From positions 14,130,112-14,194,111 of the forward strand of contig NC_049986.1 of NCBI RefSeq assembly GCF_000003815.2: a DNA stretch of 64,000 nt. The letters run 5' to 3'. The notes beneath the pieces are model-generated. The model was not told the DNA's origin, ran no database searches, and saw only the letters and a list, made by a program, of their open reading frames with translations. Both the position numbers and the translations under genes were made by a program. The stretch comes from Branchiostoma floridae. Its lineage: Eukaryota > Chordata > Leptocardii > Amphioxiformes > Branchiostomatidae. Shown here piece after piece: positions 26,232-38,167 of this stretch (within the stretch, counting starts at the first letter, position 1; every line of letters starts with the position of its first letter).

Positions 26232-29200
26232 ATGCTGACCAGACTAAGGTTCCTGGCCCGAGTCCTGCTGCTCGTGCTGCTCCTTGTGACTGCCTTCGTG
26301 TGGCTAATTCATCCCGTAAGAGTTGTACCGGATCTGGAGACCCGACAACAGGTAACTGTCTTTATACCCCTGTCACATTATCTACGATCTTCGGGCGTAT
26401 CGATGGAAGACCGGCCATATTTAAGGTCGACAGAGGGTTGCGAGTATTTTTCACCTGAAAACCGTCCCAGGCACATATAAGCCATACTTTGTGCCTTGTA
26501 CACTTGTTGTGCAATACAGTTATTATTATAAGCGAGGCTCGGGCGATTGCCGCAGAATCGTCGTCCGATCGATTTTCGCCTACGGTGAAGGGGGTAGTAG
26601 CACAGACTCTGTAACTGGATTCCTTGCAGACATTCTAGAAATTCTAATACGTGTAAGAGAAAATCTTCAAAAGGAAAACTCGTCTGTTCCCACATTATAC
26701 TTTTCAAGCAGCGAAAAGAAACCGAACATGCCATTGCCACTCGATACTAGTATATAAAATACATATAGACAATTCAATCTCTACCATTGGGTAAGGTTCG
26801 GAGATTACTTCCGGATGTTTCTTATGACAACCACCAGTCTTTAAATATTGTTTATTTGGATGTCTAGCATTCAGCAACGTATATGGTATATACATAAATC
26901 ATGATATTGTAGCAATGTGAATATTCTATATATAATCATGAATTGTACTTTTAAGTTCTTCCGACCTGTATCAGTTAGATACGATATTAAGTCTTTTATT
27001 CTTACATTCGTGTATATATTCCAATGCCAAAATGTGCGATCAAGATGATACGACCCCATGTAACAGTCATACCGTAGGGCACAATTCCCAAACCCAGTGA
27101 CCTGTTCTTAAGGTCGTCACGTTTTAAGGCCATATCGGCTCTAATTTCATCCCTTACGTTACGTTCTGTTAAAACAAGAGTGGCTGAGTCATGAATTCAG
27201 ATGTGTACACATGTCTACTGGTCTAATATTGTACATGTGCGACTAATGGTACATGGTTGTAGACTAATCTTCTTTCGGTATTACATTTCTAACATGTAGG
27301 AGGTGCCTTTAGCACGTATTGTACGGTACTTTGCAATCAAATATTTGGGCCACAGTTGTGTGCTTTTAAGCGTGAACAAATAACAAAGAACAAGTTACTT
27401 TCATCTCATTACTTTGCCGTGAAAAGATCAACTAATGGCGGTAAAGAAAACTTACCAATATGAACTCTAGAAGTTGAACCTGTACATACTAGTACTAGTA
27501 TACTTTAGACTTTGTAGTCTAAGCCATGTATCACACCCTACATAGATTGTACTTAGAATCACTAGATGTATCCTATCCACCTTGTTAGAAAGCAAAAACG
27601 TACAATAAAGGTCTTCATTCATTCATTCATTTCTCAGATCGGGGTGTCTCTCGGCAAGGGCGTGAGCCGCCTTGCTCCAAGTGAGGTGTACAGCATCGTG
27701 CTGTGGACGAGTCACAGACGAGGCGAGGTCGGGATTTACCGGATACCGGTTCTGACCTACACACCACGGGGAAACCTCGTCGCCATGGTCGAAGGAAGGA
27801 AAAACTCCGAGAAGGACGACGTGCCCAAAGTGATTGCCGTGAAAAGATCAACTAATGCCGGTAAAAAAAAATACCAATATGAACTCTACTTACAAACATC
27901 ATTAAACAACAGTAAAAAAGTGACAATGTTATATTATTAGATTATATAGTAAATATCATGGTCGATATTGACCAACAGAGGCCAAACATCTTATGTATAT
28001 GCATTATGTACCATTGTATTATGTACCATTGCCAAGTAGGTAAAAAAAAAACACTGCTCTCCTCGGCCCCATGTATTGCAATTACAGATTCAGAGTACCT
28101 AACAGTATTAGTCTATTAGACAGAAATTATCTCTGTAAAAACCCGCTCCATTACCCCTTCTGATGGTGTTGATTGTCTGTGGGATTCTATCTACTCTGTC
28201 AACCGCCTTGTGGAAGTACTAATGTGGCTGAAAAAAGATCACTGTAAATTCATTTTTGTTTCCACTAGGTCAAACGTGGTCCCCTTCGCAGTGGATAGTG
28301 GACGATGGAAATACGACTCGTCGATACTGCTCAAACATAGGAACAATTTTTGTTGACGACGTAACTGAAACTATCTTCCTGATGTACATGTACTGTGGGT
28401 TTTGTCCTACGAGATCGCTGATGTTGATAAACAGTACGGATGACGGCATCACGTGGGGGAAACCGAGAAATATTACCGACATCGTAGGGAAACATTATGT
28501 TGCACATCCGAGTCCAGGATATGGTATTCAGGTAGGTGCCTTTTTCGTAGAGATTATGGACTTAGTGACAGCTGTACGAACTAAGGAACGAACAAATAGT
28601 TTTGATGCTAAAGGATGGATTAAAGTTCCTTTCAATTGGATCTTTTCCTAGAAAAAGCACGACCCAGCCAAAGGAAGGCTGATTGTGTGCGGACACGGTT
28701 TCCATGACGGCCTGGGGATAGTACTGCTACTGAGTGATGACCACGGTGTGACGTGGAGACATGGGGCCTTCGTGCCGAGTGTGCCGTTCCGTCGGTCCAG
28801 GAAGGGGGACTTCGATCCAGACGAGTGCCAGGTATGGAAACTTTGACGCGGAAGATATATGGACATTGTTGTCTCCGTTGAAATTCAAGTTGACGACTTG
28901 GTCTCTGCATAGTGAGAAGCATCGCTTTCTTAACTTAAGATCCTTGTCCTGGTGAGTCCGTATATATACGGGATGCACATATAGAATGCCTGTATGTGGG
29001 TCAAGTATCTATACGGCCGCGGGTTTGAGGCATTTCTCAATCCGGCATACTGCATGCAGCAAACCACATCGATTGGGAAGAATAGGTCAAGTTTTACTGA
29101 TCAGAGTAATTAACCAGCTTAGAGGAGATAGATTGGCAAAAAAATCTCAACAGGACAAGGGTAGTAAAAACTGGCACAACTACAAACGTTTCAATCTTGT

Positions 29201-31029
29201 ACATGTCCATCGCACACGTGTACAATAATTAGAGCGTCAAACCACTTAGTGTGGAAAAGTAAACGTTTAATTTTAACGGGTTTTATTCTGTTCAGCCCAT
29301 TGAACTCCCGGATGGAAGCATTCGCATCGTGGTGCGGAACGAACACGTCTACAAATGCAACTGTAAGATGATCATGAAAAGTTTCGACGGGGGAGAGACC
29401 CTACCCAAGAAGTACATGTTCCTCGACACGTCCCTCATCGAGCCGAAAATCACATCGGGGGTGTGGTACAACAATGGCGTCCTGTTCTACGCAGGGCCAA
29501 ACAGTACACGTAATCGTGAGTACCGGATATACGATCTTTATTGAGACACGACAAAAGTACAGCGACTTTCGTAAGGTCTACATGTATAACAGTTACTTAC
29601 AGTACAACTTAACACACATATATGGATATCTATAGGTATGAATAAGAATCAACATATAGGGTCTAGCTTGTCGTTTACACTATTGGTTCTATGGTATAAA
29701 CATTCGTGGATATATTTGCCTAACAGTGTGGATTATCGCCTCCCAGAATGTAGTTGAGTTTATCTATCGAACAGAGAGTAGCAAATTCTTTAGAGCAAGC
29801 GGAAAGTAATGGAAACAGCTCTGTACGTTTGTCATTATATCGAGAACATTCCATAACAAAGTAACGTTCGTTTTCAATCTCATTAGGAGAATCCTTTTCC
29901 ACAACCAGTTTGTGCTTGCTTTGCTTACGTTTCTCATACACCTTCCTCAGAGCTTTTAACTGGAGTTCTGCTTCTCACCGCTATAAGTAGCCGGTGTAGG
30001 TGGCGCTTTAGCGGCGAGAAAACAATCCCAAACGCGGCTGAGCTTGTATCCCCCCTCGTCCCGGTTCATCACTGGGGTTGACAAGCTCAGCCGCATTTGG
30101 GATTGTTTTTGGATCGTGACTACCCTTCAATGTTGGTCTTACAGAAGTTTAGATCTTGTAATATGTTTACTGACTTTTAATATTGTTTTGTAACTTGTAA
30201 AAATTAGCCTTGGCGAAATGTGTAGAATACTCAGTATGTGCCTGTTCTGTTCTGTTCTGTTCCGTTCTTCCGATAATGTCCATCCGCCGAAGAGTTGGCA
30301 ATTATTGGCATAATTTGGCTAATACGAAACGGAGGTTCGCCAGGCCTCCGTCCGGGTGATTTGTAGTGAATCACCAGCTCCAGACAGAATTTATTCCATC
30401 GCACACCGCACCATCGCACGTGTGGGGTTCTTTAACGTCCATGGGGTGTGGCTCTCCCTATACACGGGACCTCCATTTAACGTCCTAGCCGAGGCTAGGT
30501 ACTCATTTTTCACTTGAGTAAAGTGAGGAAAGTCGTGTTAAGTGCCTTTCCCAAGGGCACAAGATCGGTGACACGGCAGCTGGATTCGAACTCAAGACCT
30601 CTCGGTCTCCAGGCAAACACGCTGCCGCTGCGCCATGCGGTCTCACATATCATACAACATGTCATATAATTTTTGGTCTCATGTTATCTGGTTTTGCAGT
30701 GGCTATTAGTTGACACCATTGCATTTTAGGGATCTTAGACATTGTCCTTAAGTCACAGTAATCAGAGGAGTCAGTATATCTATAAGACGTCCATCATCAT
30801 GTATTTTACATGTTTCACAGGTACGGATCTACAGCTTAGATGGAGCTACAACAACGGTCGTACTTGGTCAAAAGTGATGCGGATTTGGGGGCACAAGGCC
30901 AGCTATTCCACCCTAACAATGCTACCGAACGACCACGAACATCTCTACATCATGTACGAAAGGGGCATCAAGGACTTCTTTGAAGAAATTGCCCTCGTGA
31001 AAATGAAAATAAACATGATCTATAGATAA
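26232..31029 (+). CDS. Sialidase F: NEU1-like, membrane-anchored, first Asp box altered
   Basis: Six exons are supported: 26232-26351, 27638-27860, 28269-28531, 28652-28831, 29296-29515, 30821-31029; 1215 nt, 404 aa. Exon 1 (MLTRLRFLAR...) has a strongly hydrophobic segment at residues 8-26, a signal anchor or possibly a signal peptide. I found no separate stalk exon between exons 1 and 2, though intron 1 is 1.3 kb. Exon 2 gives YRIPVLTYTP and VEGRKNSEKD. The first Asp box reads STNAG|GQTW, Asp to Asn. Later motifs are [47 protein letters not shown] and LYIMYERG. Intron 6 carries a LINE remnant, a hairpin and a SINE. A fragment of exon 2's 3' end is echoed upstream at about 27411-27475. Confidence 0.87.
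27411..27475 (+). pseudogene. Partial duplicate of the 3' end of a sialidase F exon
   Basis: About 65 bases repeat the last part of exon 27638-27860 plus its intron start: TTTGCCGTGAAAAGATCAAC, then AATGGCGGTAAAG in place of AATGCCGGTAAAA, then ACCAATATGAACTCTA. It carries the same Asp-to-Asn codon, so it derives from gene F and not from another copy. Confidence 0.75.
29720..29941 (-). mobile_element. Non-LTR retrotransposon (LINE) remnant
   Basis: On the minus strand an open frame of 73 codons has the look of the C-terminal Cys/His part of LINE polyproteins: ENERYFVMECSRYNDKR followed by a short Cys-containing helix and YILGG. No reverse-transcriptase core is present. It lies within intron 6 of F. 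The family assignment is from pattern only. Confidence 0.5.
30019..30109. repeat. Short foldback (29-bp inverted arms)
   Basis: Left arm AAAACAATCCCAAACGCGGC..., right arm its reverse complement with one mismatch, separated by 33 bases. Arms at 30019-30047 and 30081-30109. Probably a deleted miniature inverted-repeat transposon. Confidence 0.75.
30235..30645 (-). mobile_element. tRNA-derived SINE
   Basis: Read on the minus strand it opens with a tRNA-like head. The A-box region is TGGCGCAGCGGCAG (30622-30635) and the B box is GAGTTCGAATCC (about 30582-30593). A body follows with TGCCCTTGGGAAAGGCACTT and CTTTCCTCACTTTACTC, typical of marine-invertebrate SINEs. The 3' tail is a (GAACA)n-type microsatellite at about 30241-30268. 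Full length is about 410 bp. It is an insertion in intron 6 of F, not a functional tRNA gene. Confidence 0.8.
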
Positions 31030-32279
31030 TCAAAATAGATCCCACGACTATGCATTTGACGAATTTCCTGTTACGCGTCCCCAGGGTACCTGCATCTTGG
31101 TAATAGACTGTTAGTAGTGGCCAAAGTCGTAACAAGTGTTCACAAGTACTTTTCTTGTCAACGCATCAGGGGAAAGGAACGCACAAGAAATAAAGCTAAT
31201 AATTTAGATCACTGACCATATGGCAGCTGTCATACATACCATACCATAGTTTTGTGATCATGTTTTTCATACCGTTAGAGTATAACAGATGATTCCGACA
31301 AACAGGTGCAGACAGGAATAAACGCATATACTATAGCTTTTATCTAGAGTGATTCCGAGCAAACGTCACATCTATAGGTTCCTTCTTTGTGATGTATCTA
31401 TTTTTACCAACACCGTATGACTATCACAAAAAAACATGTAGATATGAAGTTTTAAAGTAAAATGTCAACATTTTGAAGAGCTTTGTCGCGTGTGATTTAA
31501 TAGCCAAACATTGATACCCGAGGCACTGGTACCTTACTCAACTAGTCTCTGAATTTAGACATAGTTATGTCATCATTTTAGTCCTCCCAAATTGGCGATG
31601 GCGCGAACGAGTTGCTAAGTAACGTAAAGCAGTGTACAAATGGGAGGGGGACGCATAAGACAGGGCGTTTATGTTGACAGCATCAATTATATTAAGTCCC
31701 TAAGGGTGTGCAAGACCTGTCACTAATGACTCGCGCTGATTTGCATAACAGGTTCCCCAACACTGCGTCAGGTCACCTGATCGCATTACCAGGTCAGGGC
31801 TTCCCCCGTCATTGAGCGACCCCAACTACAGTCCTCGATACTTAGTAGTTTTGTGTTCGAGACAGGCCGAACGATACTTTCTGAAGATTATAGAGAAGAA
31901 ACGAAACCTTGGGTAAAGCACGGTGTAACGGTTGGTACCTTCTGTGGTCCCCTCTTGGGCTTGATCGGTAATAAGGTGATTCCATTGTGTTGAGAGGAGA
32001 GGGCAGAGGTCAAAGGACAATGTTTGGAAGACCTTCATAGATATTGCGGAACGAATGGTGAAGTAACACTATCTATTTATTCAAAGAAACTAAACTAAAC
32101 GGATTTCTCTATGATGAGCTTTACAATTTCCACACTATAGACAGGAGCTTTTCGACAGTTCCTCCTACATTGCAGTTATATATATATGATATATGATAAA
32201 ACTGTATGATTTCTCATGATCAGTATGATGTACAGCTTCTGACGTGCGTTACTACACAGGAGTACTGCAGTCGTCCTCC
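31030..32279. other. Intergenic F to G
   Basis: No coding exon is recognisable. The right end should hold the promoter of G; ATATATATATG-type sequence occurs near 32178, about 100 bases before the ATG, but I cannot assign it as a TATA box. Confidence 0.45.
31189..31194 (+). terminator. Candidate poly(A) signal of sialidase F
   Basis: AATAAA 160 bases after the stop codon of F. Confidence 0.35.
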
Positions 32280-35125
32280 ATGCTTCGCCTCCTCCACAGA
32301 AGTAAACATGTCAGGAGGCTCGGTCTTCTCATCGTTCTTGCTGTCGTAGCTTTGGTATGGTCACAGTATCCCACGTTCCGTGGCACAGAATTACATGTAA
32401 CAGAGGGGCCACAGGTGGTACGTTTACACACCCAAAATACATCAACGGAGTATCCATCCACAGGCTTGCGCTTGTCAAAGGTAAACAAAACATCTTATTA
32501 TTTGATCATTATATACTACAAAAATTTCAGTCACGTATGATATATGTTAACACCAAGGGATGTTTCTGTGTTTAAAACATTGCAATTATGAGTATGGCAT
32601 TTGCTGATGAAATTAGAATGCTGGTTAGATTGCTTATCAGTTTTCCTCGAGATTCAAAAATAATGAAATATTGACTTAAGATATGTAAGCGATGATAGGC
32701 ACATTCATATACGACTTTACACATATAACGTTATACTACTGTATTTATTTGTATCTTAGGTCCAGGACTTCGTTCTATGGAGAAGCTATAGAAAAGGGGA
32801 AATTCCGGTATTCCGCGTGCCTGTTCTCACATACACACCTGGAGGGAACCTTGTAGCCATCACGGAGGGAAGGAGGAGGTCACACGTGGATCATGTTCCT
32901 AAAGTCATTGCCTTTAGGAGGTCAACGGATGGAGGTACAAATTACAAGTCATCACATAGGGTCAACATCCTGTATTGTCTTTATCAGCAAGGGTAACTAT
33001 TTGTAATTGTAATTCCAGATAAAGGGTTGTCCTAGGTATTTTATCTGTCATTCATCTTGTCCTCGTATGTCTGTCCAAGACTCAATAAAGATGATTTTGA
33101 ACCCCCTGGCCATTTGGGCATGCACAAATAAATAAATGAAAGAAAAATTCGTGTTTAGTGGAATATATAGACATCTGTTATATATGGGCATCTTTTTCCT
33201 AAGGTACGACGTGGTCACCGTCAAAGTGGATAGTGGACGACGGAGATGCCACCTATCGCAACTGCTCCTACATAGGAACTGTTTTCGTCGACGACACAAC
33301 AACAACCATTTTCCTGATGTACGTGTTTTGTGAGTTCTGCCCTACGAGATCACTGATGCTGATGAACAGTACGGACGACGGCATCACGTGGGGCCGGCCG
33401 AGAAATATTACCGACCAAGTAGGGAAACACTACGTCACACATCCAAGCCCGGGATATGGTATTCAGGTAAGGGGTGTTGTCATTTCACTGATGCCATTTA
33501 AGTTTAACTGACCAAAGCCTCTGATACCACATTCAAGACATACATGTCAAATATTTTCGCTAATATTGTTATCATCTGTAGTATTAGCCATGTTAACCTA
33601 TGATTACAGTTATATCATGTTGATATCTATAGAAACATGGACATATTGTTGACTCGAGATTTTCTTTTTAGCCAAATTCTTTCTTACTCTTTCAACCTAT
33701 TTTCATATTTTCATAAATTACAACCTATTTGCTGAGTATGAAATGAGTAAGTGCTATCCTAACTATTTAACGAATCGTTGACGTTACATAAGAAATTTCC
33801 CATCAGAAAAAGCACAGCCCCTCAAAGGGTCGGCTGATTGTGTGCGGGCACGGTTTCCATGACGGGAAAGGTTTGGTGCTGCTGCTGAGTGATGACCACG
33901 GTGTGACGTGGAGACATGGGGCCTTCGTGCCGAGTGTGCCGTTCCAAAACAGCACACTGACGGACGGAAACTTTAATCCTGACGAATGCCAGGTATGTAC
34001 AGGTATAAGGCTGCATGGGATATCAACCCATGAAGTGCCACATAAGTATGCTGGAATGTAATATAGCGTTAAATATGTCGAGAACCCTGTGCTATTCGAG
34101 TATTGGAAGGTGGATACGTAGGCTTGGGCACTGAAGTATAAAGCTTAGGCCACACCAATTTAATTTCTTGGTTCACGGATTTTTTCATAAAAAATATGGA
34201 GCGAGAGGGCGAAATAAAAATAAAAATTGTAAAATGGATGGGGTAAAGGTAAGGGCTAATCCAAAACATAAAGAATAAAAAGTTTTCAGCTTGAAAAAAG
34301 TACAAAAACACTGTACAGTAACAGCACCTGTACCCACACTTTAAGGAGCTTATAATAAAAAGGCCAATTTGCTACACCAGAAAGTTGGTGAATGGTTTCA
34401 TTAAAGGTGAAAATTTGCTAAGTGGTCATTTTCATTTTTATTTTTATTTTTCAAAAAATAGGAGCGAGCGATTCCGTGAACCAAGAAATTAAATTGGTGT
34501 GGCCTTATGGGCTGTCTGTAACGTTATTGGCACGTTTAAGATAGAAATACCGGTGACCAAATAGCAGGTGTGTACCATTTTTCAAACAGCGAATATCACG
34601 CTACACAATACATTCTGGTAACCATTTAAGTTCAACAGTATATTGTGACGTTCTGAGGAGTGTACGAACGCATATGAACTGCACCAAAATGAAATGTTTG
34701 CTGTCCCCGTACTTACATCGGGGTACCATGTTCAGGATCAGGATAGTCTCCTCAGAAAGCAACTCAATTCCCATTGGTTTCTTCCTAAATTATATGTTAT
34801 TACACTATAGGTAATAGTCGGCTATGACTTACCGATATGTTCCTGTTCAGACAGGTTGACCTTGAATGCCTTTGATGATTTCTCTGTCAACGATATTGTG
34901 TTGTTCGCCGCTGATGTCCCGAGACGACGTCGCCATTTTGAATTTGTATTTTGCGCGTCGCTTAGAAAGATACATTTGATTGGTTGTTTAGATTTTTCTC
35001 TCTGATTGGTCAATCTCAATTCAGTAGAAAATCTAACGAGCGAAGATACCTCATCCAAGGGGGATAAGATCTTCTTTTTGGCTTGCCTGTGTGTCTTTGC
35101 GCGTGCGTCTTTGCGTGTCCATGTT

Positions 35126-35156
<31 letters not shown>

Positions 35157-35164
35157 ATGTGTGT

Positions 35165-35225
<61 letters not shown>

Positions 35226-37321
35226 TGTGTTCATGCAGTAGGTCTATTGTATGCTCTGCGTATGACGTACCCACAGTATGATGGGGTGAAGTCTATCATC
35301 TCTGAATGCCTTATTTAGTGTATGTCTATACAAGTTTCCTTACAGTTTCCATCCATTCCATTTCACAGCCGGTGGAACTGCCAGATGGAAGCTTGTACCT
35401 AGTTGTGCGCAATCAGCATCAGTACAAGTGTCACTGCAAGATGATCATGCGGAGTTTCGATGGCGGGGAAACATTACCACGAGACCACATGTTCCTGGAC
35501 ATGGCACTCGTCGAGCCGAGGATCACGTCTGGGGTGTGGTATCACAACGGAGTTCTGTTCTACTCGGGACCCAACAGGCCACTAGCACGTAGGTGCACTT
35601 TCACATGCTCTCTGTGTTGGCTATTTAATTGCATAGAACGTGCATGCTGTTTAATATTTAAAAAACATGCCACGAGTAAAACATTTTGTCCTACCATCCT
35701 ATGGCTCAAGACATTCAAGCTCTTACGCACATCGGAGAGCGAGGAAATGACAATATTATTTATTTCTAGACCTTACGTTTGCAACGTATTTCAAGCTAGT
35801 GGTAAAATACGAGGGTAAGTCAGAATGTAATGCAAGTGGTTTCATAACAGACTCGTTCTTTAATCAATTAAGTTGAGATTTGGCTCAAAAGTAGAGGTAT
35901 GTGTCCTCTTGAGATTGAATGATTTAAATTTGGTCTCCATCATTTTCTGAGCAACTGAGTTGATTTCAAGATGAACACACCCTTAGTAGCTTGTCAGACT
36001 ATCAATTCCTCTAAATCTGACCCATTGAAAATCCCTGTAGGAGGTTGAAATTATACATGTATGATACCAAATGTCTCTATAGGTTGCGTGCTAATTTTCA
36101 TCCCTAAACTCAAATTGGTTCTTTATTTACAGCTGCTAGGATGCAGTAAGTTGTGTTATAGAGCTGTTGGATTCATACACGAATTCGTGAGTTGTTGGTT
36201 AAAAGACTACTTTTCCATCAACCAAAAGAAATGAAACTTTACAAACATATTAACTGTTTAAAGGCAAAATAGTGTGCTTAGTTTCATTTCTCGTTGTTAA
36301 TGGGAAAGAAGGCTACAGAAAGTTTTAATCATAATACCGCAGATCTCATGACCCTGAAGACCGTGTATACCTCACTCTACACCAGCAACGAAAAAAGAAA
36401 AACTGCTCGGATTATAGAGTTGAAATTAAGCATGTGGCTTATAGAGAAATGCAGCTTATTACATGTGCAGGCTTAGTCTCCTACAATAGCAAAAACTGGT
36501 TTAGGGAAATTCTTAAGTGTACGTTAATTGGACCTCTCTTTTCTTCTGACCGGATACTAAGGGTGTGGTCACCTTGAAAGCAGCTCAGTCACTCATAAAA
36601 TAATGAGCAACAAATTTAGATATTTCAATCTCAAGAGGAGATATGTATTAACCTTTGTGCCAAATTTCAACTCATTCAATCAAAGAACGACTCTGTTATG
36701 AAACCACTTGCATTACTTTCTGACTCACCCTCGTATATCAATGGTTGATGTACTATGTCATATTAGCTTATATAGAAGATGGACTGATATTATGTTGACT
36801 TTTTCGAACATGAGTATGGAATGGTTATTGTAGATATATGTGTATGTGTATGTACTATTAAGAAGGAAAGACCTCTGACTTCCTCCATCCCTAAGTCTTG
36901 AAAAACGGCTTTGTCCGAAGACGTATCAAGCTTGAATAAAGGTCGAAAAAATAGTTAGACAGTATTTACTTGTGCATCTATTATGTTTTAGCAATCGTAC
37001 ATGATACTGAATACTGCCCTGCTTTTTCACTCTACAGGAGAGGATTTGTACCTCCGCTGGAGCCACAACCACGGCCACACGTGGACTAAAGGCTTGCGGA
37101 TTTGGGACGATCTTGCTGGGTACTCAGTTATTACAATGGTTCCGAATGATCATGAACATCTCTACATGATCTACGAAAGAGGAACAGTGAAATACTTCGA
37201 CGAAATTGCGCTCGTTAAACTGAAATTTTCTGTGACGATAAAAAATGATACCTCATTACGTGTGGACGTCAACCCACAGAAACTGAGTTACCCAGGAACT
37301 CCAAATTTGAAGTGGAATTAG
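32280..37321 (+). CDS. Sialidase G: NEU1-like, membrane-anchored, with one frameshift in exon 2
   Basis: Six exons: 32280-32480, 32760-32935, 33204-33466, 33807-33992, 35369-35588, 37038-37321; 1330 nt. Exon 1 (MLRLLHRSK...) combines anchor (about residues 13-28) and stalk. Exon 2 has [10 protein letters not shown] and ITEGRRR in one frame and [12 protein letters not shown] in another. It is 176 nt where 3n+1 is required, so one extra base lies between about 32868 and 32890 and, as assembled, a stop follows. Remaining exons are open: [47 protein letters not shown] and LYMIYERG. The C-terminus is about 20 residues longer than in B-D. Introns 5 and 6 each contain a DNA-transposon-like insertion. 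The break may be a sequencing error, an allele or early pseudogenisation; everything else looks functional. Confidence 0.82.
34148..34504. mobile_element. PIF/Harbinger-like MITE in intron 5 of G
   Basis: 357 bp with terminal inverted repeats of about 33 bp starting GGCCACACCAATTTAATTTC and ending in the complement GGTGTGGCC. Both sides carry TTA directly against the ends, a 3-bp target duplication of the TWA type used by PIF/Harbinger elements. There is no coding capacity, so it is non-autonomous. Confidence 0.75.
35123..35222. repeat. (GT)n microsatellite
   Basis: Long GT run preceded by interspersed GTAT units, in intron 5 of G. It creates artificial Cys/Val and Thr/His open frames on the two strands. 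Confidence 0.95.
35810..36733. mobile_element. Mariner-like foldback element in intron 6 of G
   Basis: 924 bp flanked by TA on both sides. The ends are inverted repeats of about 195 bp (35810-36003 and 36540-36733), starting CGAGGGTAAGTCAGAATG on the left and the diverged complement on the right. CGAGGG termini with a TA target are typical of mariner-type elements. The internal 0.5 kb encodes no recognisable transposase. Confidence 0.78.
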
Positions 37322-37326
37322 AGGAA

Positions 37327-37332
37327 AATAAA
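37327..37332 (+). terminator. Candidate poly(A) signal of sialidase G
   Basis: AATAAA only 6 bases after the stop codon, unusually close; a more distal signal may be used. Confidence 0.25.
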
Positions 37333-37574
37333 AGTTTAGAATTTTCACAGAACAAGTTGGCTACGAATGACACGTATATTTACTGTGCCATTTTATAGTA
37401 CAGGAAGGATATTTTGATGAATAGCAGAAGAAAATGAAACAACAACAAAGGCGCACACCGATACACAGACATAAACAATCGATGATGTATGTCTTAATGT
37501 TCCGAAGTCCAGAAAGATCAGCTACCTACAAATCATGTATGGTAGATAATGGGGTAGATAAAGTATCCAAGTAT

Positions 37575-37806
37575 CCAATATCACATATAATATATAACAT
37601 ATAACATATAACATTACAACACACCACAAATAAACATGTCAGATAAAGTATCCAACATAACATATAACATATAGCATATAACATATAGCATATAGCATAT
37701 AACATATAACATATAACATATGATCACATAACATATAGCATATAACATATAGCATATAACATATAGCATATAACACATAACATATAACATAACATAACAG
37801 TATATA
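37575..37806. repeat. (CATATAA/CATATAG)n microsatellite
   Basis: Dozens of 7-base units CATATAA and CATATAG, split once by a short unique segment containing CACAAATAAACATGTCAG. A diverged copy of that segment borders the right end of the array, so the array includes a duplication of its flank. Confidence 0.85.
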
Positions 37807-38167
37807 ACGTTACCCCACAACAAAAAAACATGTCAGATTAGTACGCTTTGGTCTGAAGTTTATAGGCTATGTGATGCTCATGAGAGTAATGTCAGTTATT
37901 CTACTATCCGTAAACTCTCATATCCTTATTATACATATGAAATGACCAACTCATTGCATAATGGTATGGCATGATATACATATATCCCTGTCATTTGTTA
38001 TAACTCGTAAAATGCTAATAATGTGCATTACAGCTTGAAATCATTTTATATCTTAATATCATGTCAAGTTGTACTACGATTATTATACCAGGTATGTTGA
38101 ATTAACCTCAGTTGACCTGAAGGGTTCGCACAGTTTGTTAGATCTGGGGTGTGGACAGGGGTCCTGC

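Larger units (their letters stand above)
37322..38167. other. Intergenic G to membrane protein J, with microsatellite
   Basis: The two genes converge here, so both 3' ends lie in this stretch. The centre is an AT-rich microsatellite (37575-37806). I see no exon. Confidence 0.5.

Noticed and set aside
30580-30645. A tRNA gene
   Set aside because: A and B boxes are present, but the sequence continues into a SINE body and microsatellite tail, and the cloverleaf 3' half does not close.
35006-35318. Long open frames on both strands rich in Cys/Val or Thr/His
   Set aside because: They are translations of the GT microsatellite.
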